Origin: Nematostella vectensis
Taxonomy: Eukaryota; Cnidaria; Anthozoa; Actiniaria; Edwardsiidae
Reading direction: 5' to 3'
Length of the DNA stretch: 64,000 nucleotides
Assembly (NCBI RefSeq): GCF_932526225.1
Contig: NC_064041.1
Span: forward strand, 16,801,888 to 16,865,887
Each line of letters opens with the position of its first letter. The stretch's first letter is position 1. The notes beneath the pieces are model-generated. The model had not been told where the DNA came from. It did no database searches and saw nothing but the letters and a program-made list of their open reading frames with translations. This document shows positions 36,091-48,373 of the stretch, piece by piece. Made by a program: the position numbers and the translations under genes.

Positions 36091-36293
36091 CCCCATTAAT
36101 GCGCGGGTTGGGATAACCTTGCAAGAGTGTTGTACAGCATATTCGCTCGGAAATATCGGTGCTTGGGGCCTTCGGGTTCTTTACAGCCTTCCGTAAAAGC
36201 CTTGTGCTGCCATACCGATTGGGTAATCCGTATGTATGGTTTCCGTTTTGTTCTTCAGACCGGGTTCGATCCCAGACCAATGGGCTTTTTTTT
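36030..36293 (+). ncRNA. Candidate Pol III RNA, unit 18
   Basis: Boxes intact; CCCAGACC after the B box; eight-T run. Confidence 0.33.
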
Positions 36294-38098
36294 AATTCGT
36301 TTTTTTCTTTGTGCTGGACCCCCTTAATCCTGATAGGTTTTGCGCAAAAATAATAAAAAAAAGTGAGTTTGCAAAATAAGCTTGCTAGAGTTATTGATTA
36401 TATGTATTCAATTTGTTACTAGGAAGTTAACAAAAAACACAAAACAAAGAGTTTGAGGAAGTAAACAATTATGTGAACTTTAATGTTCTATTTGAAGGGG
36501 TGCATTTTGTACATGGCAGCATACTTAGAATGCTTAACTGGTGGAGAGGGAAAGGGAAAAGTTTATTGAGCATAATTTCAACAATAGCAGGGGGAAGAGA
36601 GGGGCACTCTCTTCATACAATATTGCAGTTGTTACCTATTATTAAATAAGTTTGTAACATGTCTTTGTTTATTAAGCAAGGTCTATTTCTGAGACAAGCA
36701 AACTCAAGTAAGGCTGTTGAAATAACAGGTGAGTGTTAAAAGAAAAACAATTATCTGATTAGAAAACTACTGTAGATTCCTTTGCACCAAAATAAGAACA
36801 AACTTCATTTTGTTAGTTATTTATGAGGAACGAGATGAGCTCTACAAAGCCATAAAGAAATATGTATTGCTCATCTAAATTATACAAGTAAATGATAATA
36901 TTAAAAAAGAACTACTTTAAGTAATTAGAGTGGTTTTCATTAACCCGTGAAACAAAGTGTGATAGTTAAACGGTAATAGTTAGAAAAAAAAAACACAAAA
37001 AAGAACAATAGAATCAGATCACCACAAAGAGTAATACGCTAAAGCGTAGTTCACGGGTTAATGAAGGGTTTGACATTTCAACCTTACATCCACATGAAAG
37101 TAATGCCTAATATCGAGTGCCCTACAGTAAGTGTTTTGCAGTCAAGTTGTTTTCTGTTAGTAGGTAAAAAATTATTCTAAATAATAGTAATGATAGCTAT
37201 GGTCACCACTTACACATATAGAACTTGTAATGAAAAGAAAAATAAAATATATATATATATGCAGTCACACAACAGAATTGCATGATAACCTTGAATATAT
37301 TGAATAAAGGACTGCAAAAAACATCTTTTGTACTAGTTGCTTGAATTGACCCTTGGCTATTTTTAGCTGAATTCCCCTCCCCCTCTAAAAAAGAAAATAA
37401 TAATAATAATAATAGAACAGAACTAAAAAGAAAACAAACACAACAAAGACCCCCACCAACAATTTTGATTATTTTTTACTTTCCTTTAAAGGGGGAGTGT
37501 CATGTTTAAGAGATTTGCAATAGCTCTAAAGCCATGACACAATGAACTTCAGTGAAATTCTAATACTGACTTATGAGCTTTTGGTACATGTGGGAGACTT
37601 TAAACAAAACAAAAAAAATGACCACAAACTGTCCATTAACATAGTTTTCAATATAATATTGCATATTATTTAATAAGGTATTGACAGCTTTTAAAAAGTT
37701 CAACTGTTTGTAGACACTTAAAAGCCTACAAAAAACACTGACTCCAGACATGCGCAGTACTGTGCTGCTGCCCCTTTAAAGTAAAATATGGCTTTACTTA
37801 GTCAGCGTAGAGAATACTGCGGATTTTGTCAATATTCTAATATGAATATGTCAATATTCTCCCCCCTTACGTCTTTATTTCTATTTATTTTATGCTTTTC
37901 ACATGATACCAAAACAGCGTCTTTTTTCTTCGCTAATTTGATGTCATGTACACAATAAAAGAGATGCGCCCGTGCGCATGGCGAGTCCCCAATAGACCCA
38001 AGACGCCCAAATAGACCTCTTTTTTTTGTCATCCACAATCTCGGCGAGCTGTGCGTGGCGTAACCGTATTACAGGCCTGGGATCCTGGTTATTGTCCT
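36091..38098 (+). repeat. Array unit 18 (2,008 bp)
   Basis: First unit of the 8-kb tetramer; partner is unit 22. Shared marks are ACACAAAACAAAG near 36437, CAATTATGTG near 36467, GTACATGG near 36509 and GCAGTCACACAAC near 37261. Private: GGCAGCATACTTAG near 36515. Confidence 0.97.
36944..37057. mobile_element. TIR element, unit 18
   Basis: 114 bp, intact ends. Confidence 0.65.
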
Positions 38099-38302
38099 CC
38101 CCATTAATGCGCGGGTTGGGATAACCTTGCAAGAGTGTTGTACAGCATATTCGCTCGGAAATATCGGTGCTTGGGGCCTTCGGGTTCTTTACAGCCTTCC
38201 GTAAAAGCCTTGTGCTGCCATACCGATTGGGTAATCCGTATGTATGGTTTCCGTTTTGTTCCTCAGACCGGGTTCGATCCCAGGCCAATGGGCTTTTTTT
38301 TT
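38038..38302 (+). ncRNA. Candidate Pol III RNA, unit 19
   Basis: Boxes intact; TTCCTCAGACC before the B box, shared only with unit 23. The upstream GTCCC/GGGAC hairpin is broken near 37989. Confidence 0.33.
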
Positions 38303-40105
38303 ATTCGTTTTCTTTCTTTGTGCTGGACCCCCTTAATCCTGATATATTTTGGGCAAAAATAATAAAAAAAAGTGAGTTTGCAAAATAACCTTGCTGGATT
38401 TATTGATTATATGTATTCAATTTGTTCCTAGGAAGTTAACAAAAAACACAAAGCAAAGAGTTTGAGGAAGTAAACAAGTATGTGAACTTTAATGTTCTAT
38501 TTGAAGGGGTGCATTTTGTACAGGGAAGCATACATAGAATGCTTAACTAGTGGAGAGGGAAGAGGTAAAAGTTTATTGAGCATAATTTCAACAATAGCAG
38601 GGGGAAGAGATTGGCACTCTCTTCATACAATATTGCAGTTGTTACCTATTATTAAATAAGTTTGTAACATGTCTTTGTTTATTAAGCAAGGTCTATTTCT
38701 GAGACAAGCAAACTCAAGTAAGGCTGTTGAAATAACATGTTAGTGTTAAAAGAAAAACAATTATCTGATTAGAAAAGTACTGTAGATTCCTTTGCACCAA
38801 AATAAGAACAAACTTCATTTTGTTAGTTATTTATGAGGAACGAGATGAGCTCTACAAAGCCATAAAGAAATATGTATTGCTCATCTAAATTATACAAGTA
38901 AATGATAATATTAAAAAAGAACTACTGTAAGTAATTAGAGTGGTTTTCATTAACCCGTGAAACAAAGTGTGATAGTTAAACGGTAATAGTTAGAAAAAAA
39001 AAACACAAAAAAGAACAATAGAATCAGATCACCACAAAGAGTAATACGCTAAAGCGTAGTTCACGGGTTAATGAAGGGTTTGACATTTCAACCTTACATC
39101 CACATGAAAGTAATGCCTAATATCGAGTGCCCTACAGTAAGTGTTTTGCAGTCAAGTTGGTTTCTGTTAGTAGGTAAAAAATTATTCTAAATAATAGTAA
39201 TCATAGCTATGGTCACCACTTACACATATAGAACTTGTAATGAAAAGAAAGATAATATATATATATATGCAGTCAAACAACAGAATTGCATGATAACCTT
39301 GAATATATTGAATAAAGGACTGCAAAAAAACATCTTTTGTACTAGTTGCTTGAATTGACCCTTGGCTATTTTTAGCTGAATTCCCCTCCCCCTCTAAAAA
39401 AGAAAATAATAATAATAATAGAACAAAAACTAAAAAGAAAACAAACACAGCAGAGACCCCCACCAACAATTTTGATTTTTTTTACTTTCCTTTCAAAGGG
39501 GAGTGTCATGGTTAAGAGATTTGCAATAGCTCTAGAGCCCTGACACAATGAACTTCAGTGAAATTCTAATACTGACTTATGAGCTTTTGGTACATGTGGG
39601 AGACTTTAATCAAAACAAAAAAACATGACCACAAACTGTCCATTAACATAGTTTTCAATATAATATTGCATATTATTTATTAAGGTATTCACAGCTTTTA
39701 AAAAGTTCAACTGTTAGTTTACACTTAAAAGCCTACAATAATCACTGACTCCAGACATGCGCAGTACTATGCTGCTGCCCCTTTAAAGTAAAATACAGCT
39801 TTACTTAGTCAGCGTAGAAAATATTGCGGATTTTGTCAATATTCTAATATGAATATGTCAATATTCTAACCCCTTACGTCTTTATTTCTATTTATTTTAT
39901 GCTTTTCACATGATACCAAAACAGCGTCTTTTTTCTTCGCTAATTTGATGTCATGTACACAATAAAAGAGATGCGCCCGTGCGCATGGCGAGTCCCCAAG
40001 GGACCCAAGACGCCCAAATAGACCTCTATTTTTTGTCATCCACAATCTCGGCGAGCTGTGCGTGGCGTAACCGTATTACAGGCCTGGGATCCTGGTTATT
40101 GTCCT
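38099..40105 (+). repeat. Array unit 19 (2,007 bp)
   Basis: First half pairs with unit 23 (TTCCTCAGACC at 38259-38269, TTAACTAGTGG, AAAAGTACTG). The second half does not: it has ACAAAAACTAAAAAG, CTTTCAAAGG and CTTTAATCAAAAC, as in units 28 and 30. The switch lies between about 39.2 and 39.4 kb. Confidence 0.97.
38954..39067. mobile_element. TIR element, unit 19
   Basis: 114 bp, intact ends. Confidence 0.65.
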
Positions 40106-40309
40106 CCCCATTAATGCGCGGGTTGGGATAACCTTGCAAGAGTGTTGTACATCATATTCGCTCGGAAATATCGGTGCTTGGGGCCTTCGGGTTCTTTACA
40201 GCCTTCCGTAAAAGCCTTGTGCTGCCATACCGATTGGGTAATCCGTATGTATGGTTTCCGTTTTGTTCTTCAGACCGGGTTCGATCCCAGGCCAATGGGC
40301 TTTTTTTTT
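40045..40309 (+). ncRNA. Candidate Pol III RNA, unit 20
   Basis: Boxes and nine-T run intact; GTACATCAT for GTACAGCAT near 40147. Confidence 0.33.
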
Positions 40310-42118
40310 ATTCGTTTTCTTTCTTTGTGCTGGACCCCCTTAATCCTGATATATTTTGGGCAAAAATAATAAAAAAAAGTGAGTTTGCAAAATAACCTTG
40401 CTGGATTTATTGATTATATGTATTCAATTTGTTCCTAGGAAGTTAACAAAAAACACAAAGCAAAGAGTTTGAGGAAGTAAACAAGTATGTGAACTTTAAT
40501 GTTCTATTTGAAGGGGTGCATTTTGTACAGGGAAGCATACATAGAATGCTTAACTGGTGGAGAGGGAAGAGGTAAAAGTTTATTGAGCATAATTTCAACA
40601 ATAGCAGGGGGAAGAGAGGGGCACTCTCTTCATACAATATTGCAGTTGTTACCTATTATTAAATAAGTTTGTAACATGTCTTTGTTTATTAAGCAAGGTC
40701 TATTTCTGAGACAAGCAAACTCAAGTAAGGCTGTTGAAATAACAGGTGAGTGTTAAAAGAAAAACAATTATCTGATTAGAAAACTACTGTAGATTCCTTT
40801 GCACCAAAATAAGAACAAACTTTATTTTGTTAGTTATTTATGAGGAACGAGATGAACTCTACAAAGCCATAAAGAAATATGTATTGCTCATCTAAATTAT
40901 ACAAGTAAATGATAATATTAAAAAAGAACTACTGTAAGTAATTAGAGTGGTTTTCATTAACCCGTGAAACAAAGTGTGATAGTTAAACGGTAATAGTTAG
41001 AAAAAAAAAACACAAAAAAGAACAATAGAACCAGATCACCACAAAGAGTAATACGCTAAAGCGTAGTTCACGGGTTAATGAAGGGTTTGACATTTCAACC
41101 TTACATCCACATGAAAGTAATGCCTAATATCGAGTGCCCTACAGTAAGTGTTTTGCAGTCAAGTTGTTTTCTGTTAGTAGGTAAAAAATTATTCTAAATA
41201 ATAGTAATCATAGCTATGGTCACCACTTACACATATAGAACTTGTAATGAAAAGAAAGATAAAATATACATATATATGCAGTCAAACAACAGAATTGCAT
41301 GATAACCTTGAATATATTGAATAAAGGACTGCAAAAAAACATCTTTTGTACTAGTTGCTTGAATTGACCCTTGGCTATTTTTAGCTGAATTCCCCTCCCC
41401 CTTTAAAAAAGAAAATAATAATAATAATAATAGAACAGAACTAAAAAGAAAACAAACACAACAGAGACCCCCACCAACAATTTTGATTTTTTTTTACTTT
41501 CCTTTAAAAGGGGAGTGTCATGGTTAAGAGATTTGCAATAGCTCTAGAGCCCTGACACAATGAACTTCTGTGAAATTCTAATACTGACTTATGAGCTTTT
41601 GGTACATGTGGGAGACTTTAAACAAAACAAAAAAAAAATGACCACAAACTGGCCATTAACATAGTTTTGAATATAATATTGCATATTATTTAATAAGGTA
41701 TTGACAGCTTTTAAAAAGTTCAACTGTTTGTAGACACTTAAAAGCCTACAATAAACACTGACTCCAGACATGCGCAGTACTGTGCTGCTGCCCCTTTAAA
41801 GTAAAATACAGCTTTAATTAGTCAGCGTAGACAATATTGCGGATTTGGTCAATATTCTAATATGAATATGTCAATATTCTCCCCCCTTACGTCTTTATTT
41901 CTATTTATTTTATGCTTTTCACATGATACCAAAACAGCGTCTTTTTTCTTCGCTAATTTGATGTCATGTACACAATAAAAGAGATGCGCCCGTGCGCATG
42001 GCGAGTCCCCAAGGGACCCAAGACGCCCAAATAGACCTCTATTTTTTGTCATCCACAATCTCGGCGAGCTGTGCGTGGCGTAACCGTATTACAGGCCTGG
42101 GATCCTGGTTATTGTCCT
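40106..42118 (+). repeat. Array unit 20 (2,013 bp)
   Basis: Pairs with unit 24, with the same length. Shared marks: GTACATCATATTCG near 40147, GATGAACTCT near 40852, AGAACCAGATC near 41027, CTTCTGTGAAA near 41564 and CTTTAATTAGTC near 41812. Confidence 0.97.
40961..41074. mobile_element. TIR element, unit 20
   Basis: 114 bp; AGAACCAGATC inside, shared with unit 24. Confidence 0.65.
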
Positions 42119-42323
42119 CCCCATTAATGCGCGGGTTGGGATAACCTTGCAAGAGTGTTGTACAGCATATTCGCTCGGAAATATCGGTGCTTGGGGCCTT
42201 CGAGTTCTTTACAGCCTTCCATAAAAGCCTTGTGCTGCCATACCGATTGGGTAATCCGTATGTATGGTTTCCGTTTTGTTCTTCAGACCGGGTTCGATCC
42301 CAGGCCAATGGGCTTTTTTTTTT
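42058..42323 (+). ncRNA. Candidate Pol III RNA, unit 21
   Basis: Boxes intact, ten-T run. CTTCGAG and CCATAAAAG changes; the second weakens the TTTAC/GTAAA stem by one pair. Confidence 0.32.
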
Positions 42324-44124
42324 ATTCGTTTTCTTTCTTTGTGCTGGACCCCCTTAATCCTGATAGATTTTGCGCAAAAATAATAAAAAAAAGTGAGTTT
42401 GCAAAATAACCTTGCTGGATTTATTGATTATATGTATTCAATTTGTTCCTAGGAAGTTAACAAAAAACACAAAGCAAAGAGTTTGAGGAAGTAAACAAGT
42501 ATGTGAACTTCAATGTTCTATTTGAAGGGGTGCATTTTGTACAGGGAAGCATACATAGAATGCTTAACTGGTGGAGAGGGAAGAGGTAAAAGTTTATTGA
42601 GCATAATTTCAACAATAGCAGGGGGAAGAGAGGGGCACTCTCTTCATACAATATTGCAGTTGTTACCTATAATTAAATAAGTTTGTAACATGTCTTTGTT
42701 TATTAAGCAAGGTCTATTTCTGAGACAAGCAAACTCAAGTAAGGCTGTTGAAATAACAGGTGAGTGTTAAAAGAAAAACAGTTATCTGATTAGAAAACTA
42801 CTGTAGATTCCTTTGCACCAAAATAAGAACAAACTTCATTTTGTTAGTTATTTATGAGGAACGAGATGAGCTCTACAAAGCCATAAAGAAATATGTATTG
42901 CTCATCTAAATTATACAAGTAAATGATGATATTAAAAAAGAACTACTGTAAGTAATTAGAGTGGTTTTCATTAACCCGTGAAACAAAGTGTGATAGTTAA
43001 ACGGTAATAGTTAGTAAAACACAAAAAAGAACAATAGAATCAGATCACCACAAAGTGTAATACGCTAAAGCGTAGTTCACGGGTTAGTGAAGGTTTTGAC
43101 ATTTCAACCTTACATCCACATGAAAGTAATGCCTAATATCGAGTGCCCTACAGTAAGTGTTTTGCAGTCAAGTTGTTTTCTGTTAGTAGGTAAAAAATTA
43201 TTCTAAATAATAGTAATGATAGTTATGGTCACCACTTACACATATAGAACTTGTAATGAAAAGAAAGCAAAAATATATATATGCAGTCAAACAACAGAAT
43301 TGCATGATAACCTTGAATATATTGAATAAAGGACTGCAAAAAAACATCTTTTGTACTAGTTGCTTGAATTGACCCTTGGCTTTTTTTAGCTGAATTCCCC
43401 TCCCCCTCTAAAAAAGAAAATAATAATAATAATAATAGAACAGAACTAAAAAGAAAACAAACACAACAGAGACCCCCACCAACAATTTTGATTTTTTTTT
43501 TACTTTCCTTTAAAAGGGGAGTGTCATGGTTAAGAGATTTGCAATAGCTCTAGAGCCCTGACACAATGAACTTCAGTGAAATTCTAATACTGACTTATGA
43601 GCTTTTGGTACATGTGGGAGACTTTAAACAAAACAAAAAAAAATGACCACAAACTGGCCATTAACATAGTTTTGAATATAATATTGCATATTATTTAATA
43701 AGGTATTGACAGCTTTTAAAAAAGTTCAACTGTTTGTAGACACTTAAAAGCCTACAATAAACACTGACTCCAGACATGCGCAGTACTATGCTGCTGCCCC
43801 TTTAAAGTAAAATACAGCTTTACTTAGTCAGCGTAGACAATATTGCGGATTTGGTCAATATTCTAATATGAATATGTCAATATTCTCCCCCCTCACGTCT
43901 TTATTTCTATTTATTTTATGCTTTTCACATGATACCAAAACAGCGTCTTTTTTCTTCGCTAATTTGATGTCATGTACACAATAAAAGAGATGCGCCCGTG
44001 CGCATGGCGAGTCCCCAAGGGACCCAAGATGCCCAAATAGACCTCTATTTTTTGTCATCCACAATCTCGGCGAGCTGTGCGTGTCGTAACCGTATTACAG
44101 GCCTGGGATCCTGGTTATTGTCCT
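42119..44124 (+). repeat. Array unit 21 (2,006 bp)
   Basis: Pairs with unit 25 in its first half: TTCGAGTTC at 42199-42207, CCATAAAAG near 42229, CTTCAATG near 42508, CCTATAATTAAA near 42666, AATGATGATATT near 42922. Its second half instead resembles units 14 and 17. Confidence 0.97.
42975..43083. mobile_element. TIR element, unit 21
   Basis: 109 bp; the right border is TTAG rather than TTAA. Confidence 0.64.
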
Positions 44125-44327
44125 CCCCATTAATGCGCGGGTTGGGATAACCTTGCAAGAGTGTTGTACAGCATATTCGCTCGGAAATATCGGTGCTTGG
44201 GGCCTTCGGGTTCTTTACAGCCTTCCGTAAAAGCCTTGTGCTGCCATACCGATTGGGTAATCCGTATGTATGGTTTCCGTTTTGTTCTTCAGACCGGGTT
44301 CGATCCCAGACCAATGGGCTTTTTTTT
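44064..44327 (+). ncRNA. Candidate Pol III RNA, unit 22, A-like box altered
   Basis: A-like box reads TGTCGTAACCG (44082-44092), losing the third-position G; B box and terminator intact. Confidence 0.28.
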
Positions 44328-46132
44328 AATTCGTTTTTTTCTTTGTGCTGGACCCCCTTAATCCTGATAGGTTTTGCGCAAAAATAATAAAAAAAAGTGA
44401 GTTTGCAAAATAAGCTTGCTAGAGTTATTGATTATATGTATTCAATTTGTTCCTAGGAAGTTAACAAAAAACACAAAACAAAGAGTTTGAGGAAGTAAAC
44501 AATTATGTGAACTTTAATGTTCTATTTGAAGGGGTGCATTTTGTACATGGAAGCATACATAGAATGCTTAACTGGTGGAGAGGGAAGAGGTAAAAGTTTA
44601 TTGAGCATAATTTCAACAATAGCAGGGGGAAGAGAGGGGCACTCTCTTCATACAATATTGCAGTTGTTACCTATTATTAAATAAGTTTGTAACATGTCTT
44701 TGTTTATTAAGCAAGGTCTATTTCTGAGACAAGCAAACTCAAGTAAGGCTGTTGAAATAACAGGTGAGTGTTAAAAGAAAAACAATTATCTGATTAGAAA
44801 ACTACTGTAGATTCCTTTGCACCAAAATAAGAACAAACTTCATTTTGTTAGTTATTTATGAGGAACGAGATGAGCTCTACAAAGCCATAAAGAAATATGT
44901 ATTGCTCATCTAAATTATACAAGTAAATGATAATATTAAAAAAGAACTACTGTAAGTAATTAGAGTGGTTTTCATTAACCCGTGAAACAAAGTGTGATAG
45001 TTAAACGGTAATAGTTAGAAAAAAAAACACAAAAAAGAACAATAGAATCAGATCACCACAAAGAGTAATACGCTAAAGCGTAGTTCACGGGTTAATGAAG
45101 GGTTTGACATTTCAACCTTACATCCACATGAAAGTAATGCCTAATATCGAGTGCCCTACAGTAAGTGTTTTGCAGTCAAGTTGTTTTCTGTTAGTAGGTA
45201 AAAAATTATTCTAAATAATAGTAATGATAGCTATGGTCACCACTTACACATATAGAACTTGTAATGAAAAGAAAAATAAAATATATATATATATGCAGTC
45301 ACACAACAGAATTGCATGATAACCTTGAATATATTGAATAAAGGACTGCAAAAAACATCTTTTGTACTAGTTGCTTGAATTGACCCTTGGCTATTTTTAG
45401 CTGAATTCCCCTCCCCCTCTAAAAAAGAAAATAATAATAATAATAATAGAACAGAACTAAAAAGAAAACAAACACAACAAAGACCCCCACCAACAATTTT
45501 GATTTTTTTTTACTTTCCTTTAAAGGGGGAGTGTCATGTTTAAGAGATTTGCAATAGCTCTAAAGCCATGACACAATGAACTTCAGTGAAATTCTAATAC
45601 TGACTTATGAGCTTTTGGTACATGTGGGAGACTTTAAACAAAACAAAAAAAATGACCACAAACTGTCCATTAACATAGTTTTCAATATAATATTGCATAT
45701 TATTTAATAAGGTATTGACAGCTTTTAAAAAGTTCAACTGTTTGTAGACACTTAAAAGCCTACAAAAAACACTGACTCCAGACATGCGCAGTACTGTGCT
45801 GCTGCCCCTTTAAAGTAAAATATGGCTTTACTTAGTCAGCGTAGAGAATACTGCGGATTTTGTCAATATTCTAATATGAATATGTCAATATTCTCCCCCC
45901 TTACGTCTTTATTTCTATTTATTTTATGCTTTTCACATGATACCAAAACAGCGTCTTTTTTCTTCGCTAATTTGATGTCATGTACACAATAAAAGAGATG
46001 CGCCCGTGCGCATGGCGAGTCCCCAATAGACCCAAGACGCCCAAGTAGACCTCTTTTTTTTGTCATCCACAATCTCGGCGAGCTGTGCGTGGCGTAACCG
46101 TATTACAGGCCTGGGATCCTGGTTATTGTCCT
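44125..46132 (+). repeat. Array unit 22 (2,008 bp)
   Basis: Second copy of the unit-18 type, same length. The A-box-like motif preceding it is changed to TGTCGTAACCG at 44082-44092. Confidence 0.97.
44979..45091. mobile_element. TIR element, unit 22
   Basis: 113 bp, intact ends. Confidence 0.65.
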
Positions 46133-46336
46133 CCCCATTAATGCGCGGGTTGGGATAACCTTGCAAGAGTGTTGTACAGCATATTCGCTCGGAAATATCG
46201 GTGCTTGGGGCCTTCGGGTTCTTTACAGCCTTCCGTAAAAGCCTTGTGCTGCCATACCGATTGGGTAATCCGTATGTATGGTTTCCGTTTTGTTCCTCAG
46301 ACCGGGTTCGATCCCAGGCCAATGGGCTTTTTTTTT
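46072..46336 (+). ncRNA. Candidate Pol III RNA, unit 23
   Basis: Boxes intact; same TTCCTCAGACC variant as unit 19; the upstream GTCCC/GGGAC hairpin is broken near 46023. Confidence 0.33.
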
Positions 46337-46987
46337 ATTCGTTTTCTTTCTTTGTGCTGGACCCCCTTAATCCTGATATATTTTGGGCAAAAATAATAAA
46401 AAAAAGTGAGTTTGCAAAATAACCTTGCTGGATTTATTGATTATATGTATTCAATTTGTTCCTAGGAAGTTAACAAAAAACACAAAGCAAAGAGTTTGAG
46501 GAAGTAAACAAGTATGTGAACTTTAATGTTCTATTTGAAGGGGTGCATTTTGTACAGGGAAGCATACATAGAATGCTTAACTAGTGGAGAGGGAAGAGGT
46601 AAAAGTTTATTGAGCATAATTTCAACAATAGCAGGGGGAAGAGATTGGCACTCTCTTCATACAATATTGCAGTTGTTACCTATTATTAAATAAGTTTGTA
46701 ACATGTCTTTGTTTATTAAGCAAGGTCTATTTCTGAGACAAGCAAACTCAAGTAAGGCTGTTGAAATAACATGTGAGTGTTAAAAGAAAAACAATTATCT
46801 GATTAGAAAAGTACTGTAGATTCCTTTGCACCAAAATAAGAACAAACTTCATTTTGTTAGTTATTTATGAGGAACGAGATGAGCTCTACAAAGCCATAAA
46901 GAAATATGTATTGCTCATCTAAATTATACAAGTAAATGATAATATTAAAAAAGAACTACTGTAAGTAATTAGAGTGGTTTTCATTAA

Positions 46988-47099
46988 CCCGTGAAACAAA
47001 GTGTGATAGTTAAACGGTAATAGTTAGAAAAAAAACACAAAAAAGAACAATAGAATCAGATCACCACAAAGAGTAATACGCTAAAGCGTAGTTCACGGG
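46988..47099. mobile_element. TIR element, unit 23
   Basis: 112 bp, intact ends. Confidence 0.65.
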
Positions 47100-47445
47100 T
47101 TAATGAAGGGTTTGACATTTCAATCTTACATCCACATGAAAGTAATGCCTAATATCGAGTGCCCTACAGTAAGTGTTTTGCAGTCAAGTTGGTTTCTGTT
47201 AGTAGGTAAAAAATTATTCTAAATAATAGTAATCATAGCTATGGTCACCACTTACACATATAGAACTTGTAATGAAAAAAAAAAAAATAATATATATATA
47301 TATATATATGCAGTCAAACAACAGAATTGCATGATAACCTTGAATATATTGAATAAAGGACTGCAAAAAAACATCTTTTGTACTAGTTGCTTGAATTGAC
47401 TCTTGGCTATTTTTAGCTGAATTCCCCTCCCCCTCTAAAAAAGAA

Positions 47446-47484
<39 letters not shown>
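47446..47484. repeat. (AAT)13 expansion in unit 23
   Basis: The AAT tract is 4-7 copies in most units; here it is 13. Its tetramer partner unit 19 has five, so the change followed the 8-kb duplication or the second-half exchange. Confidence 0.95.
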
Positions 47485-47485
<1 letters not shown>

Positions 47486-48108
47486 GAACAGAACTAAAAA
47501 GAAAACAAACACAACAGAGACCCCCACCAACAATTTTGATTTTTTTTTACTTTCCTTTAAAAGGGGAGTGTCATGGTTAAGAGATTTGCAATAGCTCTAG
47601 AGCCCTGACACAATGAACTTCAGTGAAATTCTAATACTGACTTATGAGCTTTTGGTACATGTGGGAGACTTTAAACAAAACAAAAAAAATGACCACAAAC
47701 TGGCCATTAACATAGTTTTGAATATAATATTGCATATTATTTAATAAGGTATTGACAGCTTTTAAAAAGTTCAACTGTTTGTAGACACTTAAAAGCCTAC
47801 AATAAACACTGACTCCAGACATGCGCAGTACTATGCTGCTGCCCCTTTAAAGTAAAATACAGCTTTACTTAGTCAGCGTAGACAATATTGCGGATTTTGT
47901 CAATATTCTAATATGAATATGTCAATATTCTCCCCCCTTACGTCTTTATTTCTATTTATTTTATGCTTTTCACATGATACCAAAACAGCGTCTTTTTTCT
48001 TCGCTAATTTGATGTCATGTACACAATAAAAGAGATGCGCCCGTGCGCATGGCGAGTCCTCAAGGGACCCAAGACGCCCAAATAGACCTCTATTTTTTGT
48101 CATCCACA

Positions 48109-48373
48109 ATCTCGGCGAGCTGTGCGTGGCGTAACCGTATTACAGGCCTGGGATCCTGGTTATTGTCCTCCCCATTAATGCGCGGGTTGGGATAACCTTG
48201 CAAGAGTGTTGTACATCATATTCGCTCGGAAATATCGGTGCTTGGGGCCTTCGGGTTCTTTACAGCCTTCCGTAAAAGCCTTGTGCTGCCATACCGATTG
48301 GGTAATCCGTATGTATGGTTTCCGTTTTGTTCTTCAGACCGGGTTCGATCCCAGGCCAATGGGCTTTTTTTTT
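48109..48373 (+). ncRNA. Candidate Pol III RNA, unit 24
   Basis: Boxes intact; GTACATCAT as in unit 20; upstream GTCCT changes one base of the GTCCC/GGGAC hairpin. Confidence 0.33.

Larger units (their letters stand above)
46133..48169 (+). repeat. Array unit 23 (2,037 bp)
   Basis: Second copy of the unit-19 type, 30 bp longer. The gain is (AAT)13 at 47446-47484, a longer (AT)n near 47290 and a longer A-run near 47276. Private CAATCTTACATCC near 47121. Confidence 0.97.
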
